Positions 1 to 9,075 of a stretch of DNA of 32,773 bases are shown here, piece by piece (position 1 is the first letter of the stretch; each line of letters begins with the position of its first letter). The stretch comes from Perkinsus olseni. Lineage: Eukaryota > Perkinsozoa > Perkinsida. The stretch lies in assembly GCA_013115125.1 (NCBI GenBank), contig JABANN010000397.1, forward strand, positions 1-32,773. The letters run 5' to 3'. The position numbers were made by a program, and so were the translations under genes. The notes under the pieces were generated by a model. It did not search any database and was not told where the DNA came from. It was given only the letters and a program-made list of their open reading frames with translations.

Positions 1-181
1 ATCGTAACTGGCACGTGGCCGTATTGAGGAATGTTCATTCAGATTCGAGCCAGAAGAGAGGGGAACGCCGAGGTAGAGAGAACCCCGAGAGAGGCTCCGC
101 ACTGAACACATCACAATCGTCTGACACCAACAGCGTAACATCATGAAGTGGTTGCATAGCCTAACATACCGTGGGCCTACA

Positions 182-2566
182 TCAGCTATACAAGACTCTG
201 TGTAGTTGTATCTTAACGGTGGACATAGTGAGATTCCCAGCTTGTCCAATAGGATCTATTCTATTGAACTTCAAATAACAATCGCTACCCGTTGCCCTAC
301 CACAAATACGGAAAGATGTTGGAGGAATAGACTGGGCTCTGATACATGCTTGGAGGATGGGGATGTCGAGTGAATGGACGTCGCCAGAGAGATCGAGTTG
401 AAGGCAGCCGTCGTCGTCCGGCACCGCCATCACGTCGTGGAAGTACAGTGGCTCCTCATAATTACACAGCATGAAGACCAGCTTCACCCAAAGACGATCG
501 GGGCCCGGCTCAGTTTTGACGTACATGGCGACTTCCTTCACGCTGTCGAGTCCAGTGGCGTCTGTCTCATAAGCACCATCGTGTATCTCTGTTGAAAGAG
601 ATGACGTATCATCCCCCTCATAAGGATACCTCTCAGCAACTCCTGTAGGGTCTATTGGAAGCGGGGAGTTGGTGGCGGGTGGTCGTGAGTCGACTGAAGG
701 CACACTAGGGCCTGTGTTCTGATGAGCTTCGATGCCGAACACTTCAGGGAGTTGATGCTCACCCAAACCAGATGTAGACCGCCTACCGCCTGACTCGCGA
801 TGATGCCCATCAAAGCCTGGTGCCAAGTCCATTACTTGATCAGGGAATGACGCGGAGACAGCTCCTGGCGGGTCGAATAAAGATTCCAGCAAATCCTCGT
901 TTGAGCTCGAATACTCTTTGTCGCTACTTTCGAGGCTACCGTCGTCACCATGATCATCATCAGTCTCTTTTGCGATCACTTCATAAAGTTTATGAAGTTT
1001 AACTACAGACGGACTAGACACTCCTTTGTCCTCTCCCATATCATCATTTTCATGTACGCCTACTGTCATGGCTCCCACTTGAGGTAATGGTGAATGCGCG
1101 ACGTCCGATGGCCTTATTGGCAAAATGGAGGAACCTCCAGGAGAGCGTGAAACTTGTTCAGGTCGTGCTATATTAGACATCCCAACGCCAGTGGGATTTT
1201 CCTTCAGGCTCCTCGCTGAAGGTCTCTCGTCTTTCTTGAGCCGTTTAATTGATGGTGTCGTTGGAGGGGCAGAACGCTTCCTTCTACTCATTGGAATAGC
1301 CCCTTTGGAAGGCTCTACCACACCTCGTTGATCATACCATGATGGCGGCGCCATAGGGTTAGGAGACAATAGGAAGCCGTAAGCAGAAGATTGCCAACGC
1401 GTGGCTCCATTCCTTCCCATACCAACAATGAAGCCGTCGTCTCTTACGCAAATGATGAGCTGCATGGACACTTTACCAAGTGGTGGTCTACCCTTGCCCA
1501 GAAACACGATCAGGCTTTTCACGAAGTCTTTAACTGCACCCTTATTAATCGGGGATAAGCATCTTGGGGGCCTACCGACTTCCATCAAGCCACACTTTTG
1601 CAAGGGGCGGACATGATCAACGCTATACCAGACTAGGTCCGCCTCGTCACTGCTAATAGACCACTGGCCGTCCGGTGACGCAGAGTCTAAGCCTCGAGCA
1701 GTGAAACTAGCTACCGGATCATCGCCATCCATACTGATCAGCATCTTGAAGTCCGTCAGGTTGGGGAATGGGGGGCTCACGATACTCCCGTGTACTTCAA
1801 TCGCCGTGTACGTCTCAGCTGGGAGGCTAACTGCCTGTACACGTTCCCTACCACCACCCCTCTTGATTCGATCTTCGGCTTCATTGAAGAGTATAGTATG
1901 GATGTGATCGTCCGTGCTCTCGGTCGCCCCAGATGTCGCAGACACGGCCGCCATATCCGCCGATTGTTGTCGCTCCAGCAGAATACCGTATTCAGTGTAG
2001 TTCCACTGTTTGCGTACATTTCCTTTAATACCAAGAATAATCCCTAATTCAGTATCGCAAACGATGATGTTCCTCGGAGATCTCGCCGATGACGGAGTCT
2101 GCAAGTGAAGCCTGGCGTAGAGTTCATCACCAAATTGATGGAGTAGAGTAGTGGTTCCAGAGGAGCCATGAAAGCACTTGGGTCGCCATCGGATTGAGAA
2201 GGACCCGAATCGTCTCAGAGAACGCACGGTGCCGGGCTCGTACCATACCAAATCAACCTCTCCGGCACTACCAATTGCCCACGGTGTACTGCTGCTGGAA
2301 GGTCCACCATCCAGGCCTCCCGCATAGAACCTGGCTACCTGGCCATGCAAACCGTCGGTAACCACCATCTTGAAGGCAGTAAGCATGGGAAGGTCGGGGC
2401 ATATGAAGCTCCCGCCCTGTATAACCGCGCTGTAATTCCCCGCGGGGAGGTCCACAGGCTTAATATATGACGGACCGGCTCCCATTTTTCTGTCGGCGGT
2501 TGCATACACTGTGCCCGCGAGGGAACAATACAGAAGAAGAGATGCTTTCATTGTTAAGGGCCGCAC
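182..2566 (-). CDS. secreted protein with duplicated N-terminal domain, unknown function
   Basis: This is a single open frame of 794 residues. A second Met five codons in (MKASLLLYC) starts a clear signal peptide, so either Met could be the start. Residues about 35-200 and 243-405 are two copies of one domain. Shared landmarks are LPA.xY.A at the front, then F.CP or SPPFPxLTxFKM, an ARFxAxGLD-like stretch, W.I......DLVWY, a Cys-containing loop, and a closing YG.LL. A long Ser/Pro/acidic linker follows. Near its start is a basic run, RRKRSAPP then KRLKKDERP, that resembles a furin-type cleavage site or a nuclear signal; the signal peptide favours the former. The last 110 residues form a separate Cys-bearing domain. 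I do not recognise the family. No intron is needed. The gene is probably lineage-specific, and intactness over 2.4 kb argues that it is real. Confidence 0.8.
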   Translation of the reverse strand: MRPLTMKASLLLYCSLAGTVYATADRKMGAGPSYIKPVDLPAGNYSAVIQGGSFICPDLPMLTAFKMVVTDGLHGQVARFYAGGLDGGPSSSSTPWAIGSAGEVDLVWYEPGTVRSLRRFGSFSIRWRPKCFHGSSGTTTLLHQFGDELYARLHLQTPSSARSPRNIIVCDTELGIILGIKGNVRKQWNYTEYGILLERQQSADMAAVSATSGATESTDDHIHTILFNEAEDRIKRGGGRERVQAVSLPAETYTAIEVHGSIVSPPFPNLTDFKMLISMDGDDPVASFTARGLDSASPDGQWSISSDEADLVWYSVDHVRPLQKCGLMEVGRPPRCLSPINKGAVKDFVKSLIVFLGKGRPPLGKVSMQLIICVRDDGFIVGMGRNGATRWQSSAYGFLLSPNPMAPPSWYDQRGVVEPSKGAIPMSRRKRSAPPTTPSIKRLKKDERPSARSLKENPTGVGMSNIARPEQVSRSPGGSSILPIRPSDVAHSPLPQVGAMTVGVHENDDMGEDKGVSSPSVVKLHKLYEVIAKETDDDHGDDGSLESSDKEYSSSNEDLLESLFDPPGAVSASFPDQVMDLAPGFDGHHRESGGRRSTSGLGEHQLPEVFGIEAHQNTGPSVPSVDSRPPATNSPLPIDPTGVAERYPYEGDDTSSLSTEIHDGAYETDATGLDSVKEVAMYVKTEPGPDRLWVKLVFMLCNYEEPLYFHDVMAVPDDDGCLQLDLSGDVHSLDIPILQACIRAQSIPPTSFRICGRATGSDCYLKFNRIDPIGQAGNLTMSTVKIQLHRVLYS

Positions 2567-2710
2567 AAGACTTCCTGCAACTAGACTGCCAACCCGGAAA
2601 TGACACTTTTGGAGCTACTCAGGTGCGATGTCGATAGGAAATTCCAATTTGGAATAGTGGCAAAATTATCAGCAGCGCGCCCAGTTGGAACACTCGAAAA
2701 GAATTTTCCG

Positions 2711-2732
2711 GGTGGTGGTGGTGGTGGTGGTG
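2711..2732. repeat. (GGT)n microsatellite
   Basis: About seven uninterrupted GGT units lie roughly 150 bp upstream of the start codon of the gene at 182-2566. On the minus strand this reads as CAC/ACC. It is a simple repeat with no further assigned role. Confidence 0.9.
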
Positions 2733-3000
2733 ATAGCCGGGTAAATCCGAGCGGAATGGCGAAGATTCAAAGAAAGAGAAAAATTCACAAGACAACCGAA
2801 AGGCAGAGTTGCACGGAGCCGATCTGCCACTAAAGGCAACACGGACATCAGGACCTTTCTTGAAGAGTTTCAATTCTTCGACGGAAATCACTTCCCTGTG
2901 ATGAGTTTGTATGTACCCGGCCTCTGTTTTCTCCCCTCTCCGGACTTTATATGGCCAGTCTTGTGCTGAGTCTTTGAGGGACCCACTTCTTCTCTCTCAA

Positions 3001-3052
3001 TACTTTGATATTATCAAAGTACCTCGAGCGACAAGAAGTTCTTGTCAAGAAC
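3001..3052. repeat. cluster of odd-centred perfect palindromes
   Basis: Three perfect inverted repeats, each with one unpaired middle base, lie within 52 bp. The first is 3001-3021, with arms TACTTTGATA and TATCAAAGTA around one T. The second is 3030-3046, arms GACAAGAA and TTCTTGTC around one G. The third is 3038-3052, arms GTTCTTG and CAAGAAC around one T, and it overlaps the second. They lie 3' of the stop of the exon at 3278-3587, so they could form hairpins in its transcript. Role unknown. Confidence 0.75.
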
Positions 3053-3277
3053 GTGAGGCGAGTGCTGAGACTGCCTTAGCATGGTGAACTTCCTTCAATC
3101 TTCTTCTCGCGTTGTCATCACCTGATACCATGGGCACTGGAAATCCCTGCTCTCCGCTTATCGTCATCGTATTTGAACCGAGTTCAACTCGGTGCGGAGA
3201 GCTGGTGCGGTGTGAGAGCGGGATTGCGTCTGAGTATCCTATATCCGAGTTGGGGTAATTAGCTCGTGCGAGAAGAG

Positions 3278-3587
3278 TTATCTGCAAAGGAACGTGTCGG
3301 TGCTTCCAAATGAACCATATGGAACGGCCTAAACGGATAGGAAGGGCGGGAAGCGTAGTTTCAGATGGTGAAAGTCCGCTACTTACAGTCATGACGAGCG
3401 TGTTGAGATCAACGCCTGCCCGCGTGGCGTTATTGATAGCCTCCTCAGCAAAACGATCTGTGTTGAAAGTCGAGATCTCTTCAAAGTAGCTCGGTCCTAT
3501 GGTGACCAAGTAAGTGTCCGCTATCTTCCCCAATCCGTTATCGTTAACTATCTGCCACTCATGACTTGAAAACCTACGATCCGTCAT
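3278..3587 (-). CDS. downstream exons or partial paralogue of the glycosidase-like gene
   Basis: An open frame runs from about 3587 to 3387, where a strong donor (GTAAGT) starts a 58-nt intron at 3386-3329. After splicing, the frame ends FLCR-stop at 3278. Seen directly: a segment (ADTYLVTIGPSYFEE) followed by F....F.EEA and a GVD near the exon end. The F....F.E.A.......VD spacing resembles the segment F....FLESA.......VD in the neighbour at 3704-4220. It may be the C-terminal exons of that gene, which would need a splice over about 3.59-3.70 kb that I could not place in frame. Alternatively it is a second, truncated copy. The start is not defined: the Met at 3587 has no signal peptide. No function is claimed beyond that likeness. 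Confidence 0.4.
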
Positions 3588-3703
3588 CGAAGAACAAGCA
3601 CACCTCGATCAGAATGAGGCGAGAAGAATCATTCTCGAGTGCGGAGGTTACAAGTCTAACGAAGGCTTACCATAGTGAAGACTCTTCACTGAAGAGAGAA
3701 GGC

Positions 3704-4220
3704 TCAGTTCCTTGATGCCTTGAAGACTTCTTCAAGAAATGGAATCGAAGCGAACCCTTCGGTTAATAGCTGCAAGCCGTCCACAGGGAAGTCCTTGGTG
3801 AACATGGCCGCGCTCTCGAGAAAGGCTGCCTTGTCGAAACTTTCCTCGCCGTATCCTCTCAAGTCGGCCAGTATCCTCCCTCCTACTTTATCCACTTGCT
3901 TCCTCAACACCTCGGATCCTGTCTTATTCCAAGAGGCGTGGTACCCGAAATGTAATGTAATTCTGCTTGCTCTGATGGCGTATCCTTCGAGCGCGAATGT
4001 TCTCACGCCAATGTTGATAACCGGAATAGTAGTCCCAGGTGTAATTGGCTTCATCGGGCCACACAGTGTAACACGTCGGTGCTTCTTTGATGAACCACGG
4101 GTTTTTGATTGCCTTGTAGAGCTCTGGGTGGTTATTGATAGAAGAGCCAAATTCGGCTTTTCTCTGAGAAGTAGCCACGCCCAGGGAGCACAGTGGCAGG
4201 AGCTGCAGGATGGTCCTCAT
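3704..4220 (-). CDS. secreted glycoside hydrolase 18-like protein, catalytic motif degenerate
   Basis: The start at 4220 begins a signal peptide (MRTILQLLPLCSLGVATS). The frame shifts near 3.99-4.03 kb. A GT-AG segment of 22 or 37 nt (both end at the same AAG) restores it, giving ...DYYSG then YAIRASRITLHFGYHASW. The next stretch (GGRILADLRGYGEESF, then FLESA...FPVDGLQLLTE) follows the order of a family-18 TIM barrel: a KxLxSxGG-like strand, then the active-site strand DGxDxDxE. Here that motif would read DGLQLLTE, keeping the final Glu but losing two Asp. If the homology holds, this is a chitinase-like binding protein or weak enzyme, exported. It ends FKASRN-stop at 3704, but coding may continue by splicing into 3278-3587. 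Family assignment is tentative; that it is a secreted protein gene is better supported. Confidence 0.55.
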
Positions 4221-4695
4221 GAGTAATGGAGGTTGCGGAACTGCCGAATACGGAGCAGACCGTTGGGTAGGTTATCTAGGGCGCTGCTCTATGGGCCCAT
4301 AGTATGGGCCAGCAGGAGCTTAGCGCAGCGTGTTCTCCTCAGGTGCGTTGTTTCTTCTGAATCGTGTGACACGGTGGCAAGGAACACGATTCGTTTCCCT
4401 TGGCGCCATGTCTCTTCTCCATGGCGGCTCATCAGGCCCTATGGCCGACGCATTAACGAGAAAGACGAACCCTCAGGGTAAGCAGTCTCCCATGCCTGTT
4501 CTGCCTGGTCTTACGGGTAGCTCGCATAGCAAGGCGGGAAGGGACAAAATTTGTGTCTTTCCCCAGGAACCTGTTTTTCACACGAAGGTCCTCGGCAGAA
4601 GTATTCCAGCTCCGCAGAGCATCTCTCTTTGTACCCTCTCGGTTAAAGCAAATGTTCCAGAGTCTGGGCCCCGGGGTCTCGATTTTGGATTTGGT

Positions 4696-4774
4696 CTCGG
4701 TATGGAGACGATTGTTCGAGGCAATGGTTGGAGGGAGGCATCGTGCCTCCCTTTCCTCAGGCATGAATACCGAG
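4696..4774. repeat. nested inverted repeat
   Basis: Outer arms CTCGGTAT (4696-4703) and ATACCGAG (4767-4774) enclose an inner hairpin with 9-bp arms AGGGAGGCA (4732-4740) and TGCCTCCCT (4744-4752) around a TCG loop. Both arms are perfect. It lies in the gene-poor gap. Confidence 0.7.
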
Positions 4775-5733
4775 TCCAGCCATCATCTTTCTCAATGAGA
4801 CGTGTCCGTCGCGCCGTTTGCGCCTGCCTGTCGGACAGACTCTGTCCCCCATATTCACCAGTGGCAAAGCAACACTGCGTTCCCTGGCGAGACAGGCCAA
4901 ATCTCAGCCCGGGTTCACTGCATGTACACCCAGTATAGATGTAGCAATCGTATTATTGAAGTACCAGGGTGGACGACCGTAATACACTGATACAGTGATA
5001 CAACAACGACGGATACGGCAAGCAACCAGCGCTAGAGACAGTTGATCTTTACACGCAGAAAACAAGCTCAGTCACATCTTATCTTCTTGCTGCCTCAGCG
5101 ATTCTCTGTTTCACACCGAAGCAGAGCTTCAATAACCCTGATGATCCCGATAGATATTTTGATGAGGAGGCGCCTTCGTTCAGTGGGAAGGGTACTTGTA
5201 CGTCCCCACTGACCGATTTCTGATGCAATTCCCTGTCTGTTCGCATTGAAAATCCTCGTGGCCCGGCTGATGAAATCCCGTCATTGACAGGATGTGTTCG
5301 TGTTGACAACACGCATATCCTTCAAGAAGCGTGTGGGCCGAAGGTGCGACGTTGCGTCTTACCGCCGTAGGGGCATCGATGACGACGGGGGAGAGAGTGG
5401 TCGCGTGGCAATCTCCTCAACCGAGCTCATCTTCATACAGGGTGCCAGCGTAAAAAGGGCCCACCCCTCATAAAATGTTGGGTCGGACGAGTTAGAAGTT
5501 GTAACGTACACCAATCGAGAGCACTCGTCGAGCTCTACATAACTCGGTTCTCACATAACTTGGTTTCTTTTGATTACATTCACTAGTAGATAAGCCCATT
5601 GTTTTGGATTTGGAGATGCTCGATAACAACAATAGAAACCAAGCGGGAGGAGTTTTTCGTTCGCCGGTGACAAGTTGCCCTGTCAGCTCAGAGCAGCCCT
5701 AAGCTCCCACCAAATTCCCTCCGCTCCCGGAAG

Positions 5734-5759
5734 TAGTAGCAACTTGCTACTAGCAAGTT
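5734..5759. repeat. two overlapping odd-centred palindromes
   Basis: Positions 5734-5752 read TAGTAGCAACTTGCTACTA, a perfect 9+1+9 inverted repeat. Positions 5741-5759 read AACTTGCTACTAGCAAGTT, a second perfect 9+1+9 repeat overlapping it by 12 bases. The two alternative stem-loops are mutually exclusive. They lie about 180 bp downstream of the stop codon at 5938. Confidence 0.85.
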
Positions 5760-5937
5760 TTGCCCACGAAACGGCGTCCACCGGGACCCAGCCACCGCAG
5801 CACTATCGATCAGCGAATCATTGAGGTGCCGTTCGCCTTCCCTGGATGCGGCTATGAAGTGACCCATCCGTCTTTCACTCGGAGCCTCAAACAAAGCAAG
5901 ATAGAACATTGGAAACAACGATACAGCGCTTGACATG

Positions 5938-8828
5938 TTACATGACGGCAAAGACAATCATAGAAAGGACTAGCATGGGGTTGAGCGGAAGCCCCGAGGC
6001 TCTCCCTATGTGAGGGATGATCAAGTCCGTCACCCAGAACCCCTGCACTGTCATGTTGGCATCGACATTGCGGATAACACCTTCATTATTTACCTAAGCG
6101 CTGAGAATACCGACCGCTGCAGCATAATAGTTGCTCATACTCGGGTTGTGAAGGACCAAAATGGAGGGTTCGTATCAGTAATGGAACGATTAGCATTGGA
6201 CTTGGCGTTAATGACGTCAACTCGCATGACATATCGATATCGCTGCAGACCAGCCCCCGGGGGGAAACGTACTGTGAGGACGTTCTCCGAACCTCCGCAC
6301 TGATCAAGACGCATGCAGCTGGTGCCCTGAGCGAGAGCGGTCTCACCGTGGTCCCGACTGGAGGGAAGACATAGTCGTCTGGGATCTCGTAGCCCGGGAT
6401 ACCACTCGCCTCGGGCTTCATGTTGAAGTGGGAGCAATTGGTGGGAAAAGTAAATCCCTATGGAGAGCCATGTCAACCTCCAAGATACGCACAAATTACT
6501 GATGGTGCGGTAAGGACGATTTCGTTGCCAATATCTGCACGGTTCATAATAGTAGACGGGAGGAAGTGGACCGCGATGTTGTTCCGATGCCTTTTATACG
6601 TGAACTCGGGAACTATACTCGCCTGAAATCCGCAGAGCACCAAGCATTGAGACGCAACTCCACAGATACCTCCACTAAGCCGGTGATGTCGAAGCCCGGG
6701 ACACCAAGGCGAATGTCGATGAAGAGACCGAGCGGGGAGAGGAGACGGAAGTCCCATGTATTGGGTTGGGGAGTGAACTGCGGGTTACGGACATACCTGG
6801 AATTATTATGACCGAGGCGCCTGATAGCCGACGTACACTTTTATCTGAAACTCCTCGTTGGCCTCCTTCTCATCGAGGGCATCAAACTGGAACTGTACTT
6901 TATCAGAGTCGGGCGTGCAAGTGGTCGTAGGCCCCAAGTTAATATACGACACGAAGGCGCAGGTGAAGATAAAGCCCTGAAGGCCGACCGAAGGATGACT
7001 GACAAGTCGCGCGCTGCTCCCTCCCCCACCGGCGGCCCGTCTATCATAACGATCGTGTTGCCAGGTAGTATCTTCACGCTCTTTAAAGTGAAAGTGAGGA
7101 GATTCAGAGGCTCTCTCTGACTTGTCTTCTCAGCATCGATTTTGGCCGTATCCAAAAGCTTGAGTTCGAATCCTGGTACATCCTGACCAACCCAATAAAG
7201 CCGCTAATCAACCTAAGATTCTCACTTCTTTCAGGTGCAGTATGACGCCAGCCATTTGCGTCTCGAACTGGAAAACATTCTGCCCAGCAGGAGGGAGGGC
7301 CGGAGGATTTATGGCGCCCACTTGGAAGGCGTAGTCCAAACCATACTCCAGATTCTTGTCCACCTAACAAAGACTTGTGTGTATCTTATCCCACTTCAAC
7401 ACTAATTCCCTCGAAATTTGGTATTGACGATTGGATTCAGCCCAGAACCATACACTTTTCCAACGCAGCTTTCCTCCACTCACGGACCTCAAGATTTCGC
7501 AAGATATCGATCTCGGAAGTATACACGAGAGGGAGATGCTATACAGCGCCTCACAAGGAGCTCAACCACCGTCATCGAATTCAATGAACTTCTCCGACTC
7601 ACCGCCAACTCGACGAACATGAGGCCTTTTTCCGCGTCCATGCCTGACTCGCAGAGAGACCCCGCTGGAAGGGCCACGAAAGTTTTCGTCAGCTGGAAGA
7701 ACGAGTCCGTTCCCACGTATCTTGGAGGTTGGAAGAAGGCCGTCGCCCCCCCAGCAGCAGTACAGACTGAGTACCTCTGATATTCCAAGTTGAAACTCCT
7801 AAGGCCACAGCTGTCATCCACGGGTTCGAATCCTGGTGGGAACCATATTCGGAGATAAGAAGTCGGATTGACCTGATTCACCGAGCACCCCCTTTCGAAT
7901 GCCCGAAGCACTCAGAAGAGGGAGCCACTGCATGGCGAGGGCAGCATCGGAAGGCCTCATCCAGCTTCATGCAGGCTTCGTCCGACACGAGCGGAGTGCC
8001 AACCGAGTGAGGGCTACATTCGTCCTTTCCTCCGCCACTTACGTCTTCTCGCGGCAGGTCAGACTCCAAGACGAACCATATTCCGACCGTGTTCTCGACA
8101 GCTGGGGAGCTCACACGAGAGGCAACCTCGGCTCTGCGGAAGCTGCCATGAATCTTGAATCCCGGCACATCGTAGTTAACATCAGATTTATTGTACCTAC
8201 ACCGTCGATGACCATAGTCAACCTAAGGTGCGCAGCCTACAAGCTTAGTGGATTAAGCGATAGCGTTTCGAATCGCCAAATGTTGAGGTCATCGGGTGGT
8301 GAAATGTGAGGGTTCGAGACCGTCATTCTCAGCACCAACTCCACGTCCCTCCTCAAAGGCTCATCCTTGCTGTCTATCTGCACTTGATTACCGCTGAACC
8401 TAGCAGACAGGCCATCTACCGGCCGCTGTAAGCGCTGCTGCCCACCTCCAATCCACCTTCCTCGGGAAGTCGCCGGCAGTAGAAACCTCCCGAACCGTGG
8501 CGCTGTCCCGGGCGAACTCTGGCGGGTACGTGATAGCCAGCCGACAGGGCGGGTTAACCTACGTGTAGCTGCAGCGCCAAAACAAATAGGAGTCTCACTT
8601 GTGTCGACAGTCTCAGACGTATCTCAACAATGTTGTCGCTGATGCTGACTTTAGTCTGGTCCGGAGAGATGAGGTCCACGTAGATGACCCCCAGTTGGTC
8701 GAATCCCGTACTGGTCTTCCGATCGAGGATAGTCTTGGAGGAGTCCGAGTCCCGAGTAACGAAGCTCCAGCGATTGTCCAGTTGAGCTGAGGAAGAAGGT
8801 CAGCGCCAGCAGGACTTCTCAGAACCAT
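5938..8828 (-). CDS. extracellular repeat protein B, multi-exon, hydrophobic C-terminus
   Basis: This multi-exon gene carries about five copies of the repeat described for protein A. Landmarks in order: V.NP..SPP.DLN.W.F (about 8.3 kb), PGFKIHG, PPGFEP followed by Cys (about 7.8 kb), an NP..LPPAGQNVF.F segment (about 7.3 kb), PGFELK, V.V.NP...QPNTW.F and PGFDITG (about 6.7 kb), PGYEIP, and a last ..NPPFWSF. Introns are about 50 nt. The C-terminus ends in the hydrophobic run LVLSMIVFAVM directly before the stop at 5938, a short tail of the kind seen on GPI-anchored or membrane-inserted precursors. The 5' end is unclear. ATG at 8828 joins in frame only across a 29-nt GT-AG segment, and that same segment reads, in another frame, as a signal-peptide-like LLALTFFL. 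Probably a tandem sister of protein A. Function unknown; cell-surface location inferred. Confidence 0.7.
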
Positions 8829-9075
8829 GGACGAAGCGCAGAAAGGACCAAGTCGCAGCAGCCCAATAAAGTTGTTATAAGGGCATTCGAGAGTGTGTGT
8901 GGGCGTGAAGTCGAACGCCGATCCCCGGCTTAGTCAGACGAGTATCTTGATCTAACAGATTAGCCGGATTAACATAGGATTGCTTATGAAGTTTACAAAT
9001 CCTTTTTTATCCTTTTTTTGGCGTGGATATTTCAGAAGCACGCTTCTCATAGCCCGTCGGTCGGAGATGGACTTC
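8829..9075. other. short spacer between repeat-protein genes A and B
   Basis: About 250 bp, with a T-rich block on the plus strand at 9000-9020 (two T runs separated by ATCC), hence A-rich on the coding strand just after gene A. It may serve as the 3' end of A and promoter of B. An alternative last exon of A would extend through it to a stop at 8952. Confidence 0.4.

Larger units (their letters stand above)
2567..3277. other. intergenic stretch upstream of the secreted-protein gene
   Basis: I see no convincing gene. The open frames here are short and one is driven by the GGT repeat at 2711-2732. The stretch should hold the promoter of the gene ending at 182. It also holds the first of the odd-centred palindromes, at 3001-3052 (see findings). 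Confidence 0.4.
4221..5937. other. long gap with hairpins, no convincing gene
   Basis: I find no gene I can defend. A plus-strand frame at 4330-4938 (202 codons) has no recognisable features. A minus-strand frame at 5079-5312 (77 codons, ending KQRIAEAARR) reads like a C-terminal exon but nothing joins to it. The stretch is rich in inverted repeats. CTATGGGCCCATAG at 4289-4302 is a perfect palindrome. A nested pair sits at 4696-4774. Two overlapping odd-centred palindromes sit at 5734-5759. It should also contain the promoter of the gene starting at 4220 and the 3' end of the gene stopping at 5938. Confidence 0.4.

Noticed and set aside
4330-4938. 202-codon plus-strand open frame
   Set aside because: No signal, domain or composition features, overlaps several hairpins and has no splice partners.
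7820-7845. B-box-like GGTTCGAATCC
   Set aside because: It is the reverse of codons for PPGFEP in the repeat protein; that recurring motif explains the likeness, as it does near 7160.
9000-9020. T-rich block as a terminator
   Set aside because: Rho-independent terminators do not apply to this eukaryotic gene style; no stem precedes it.
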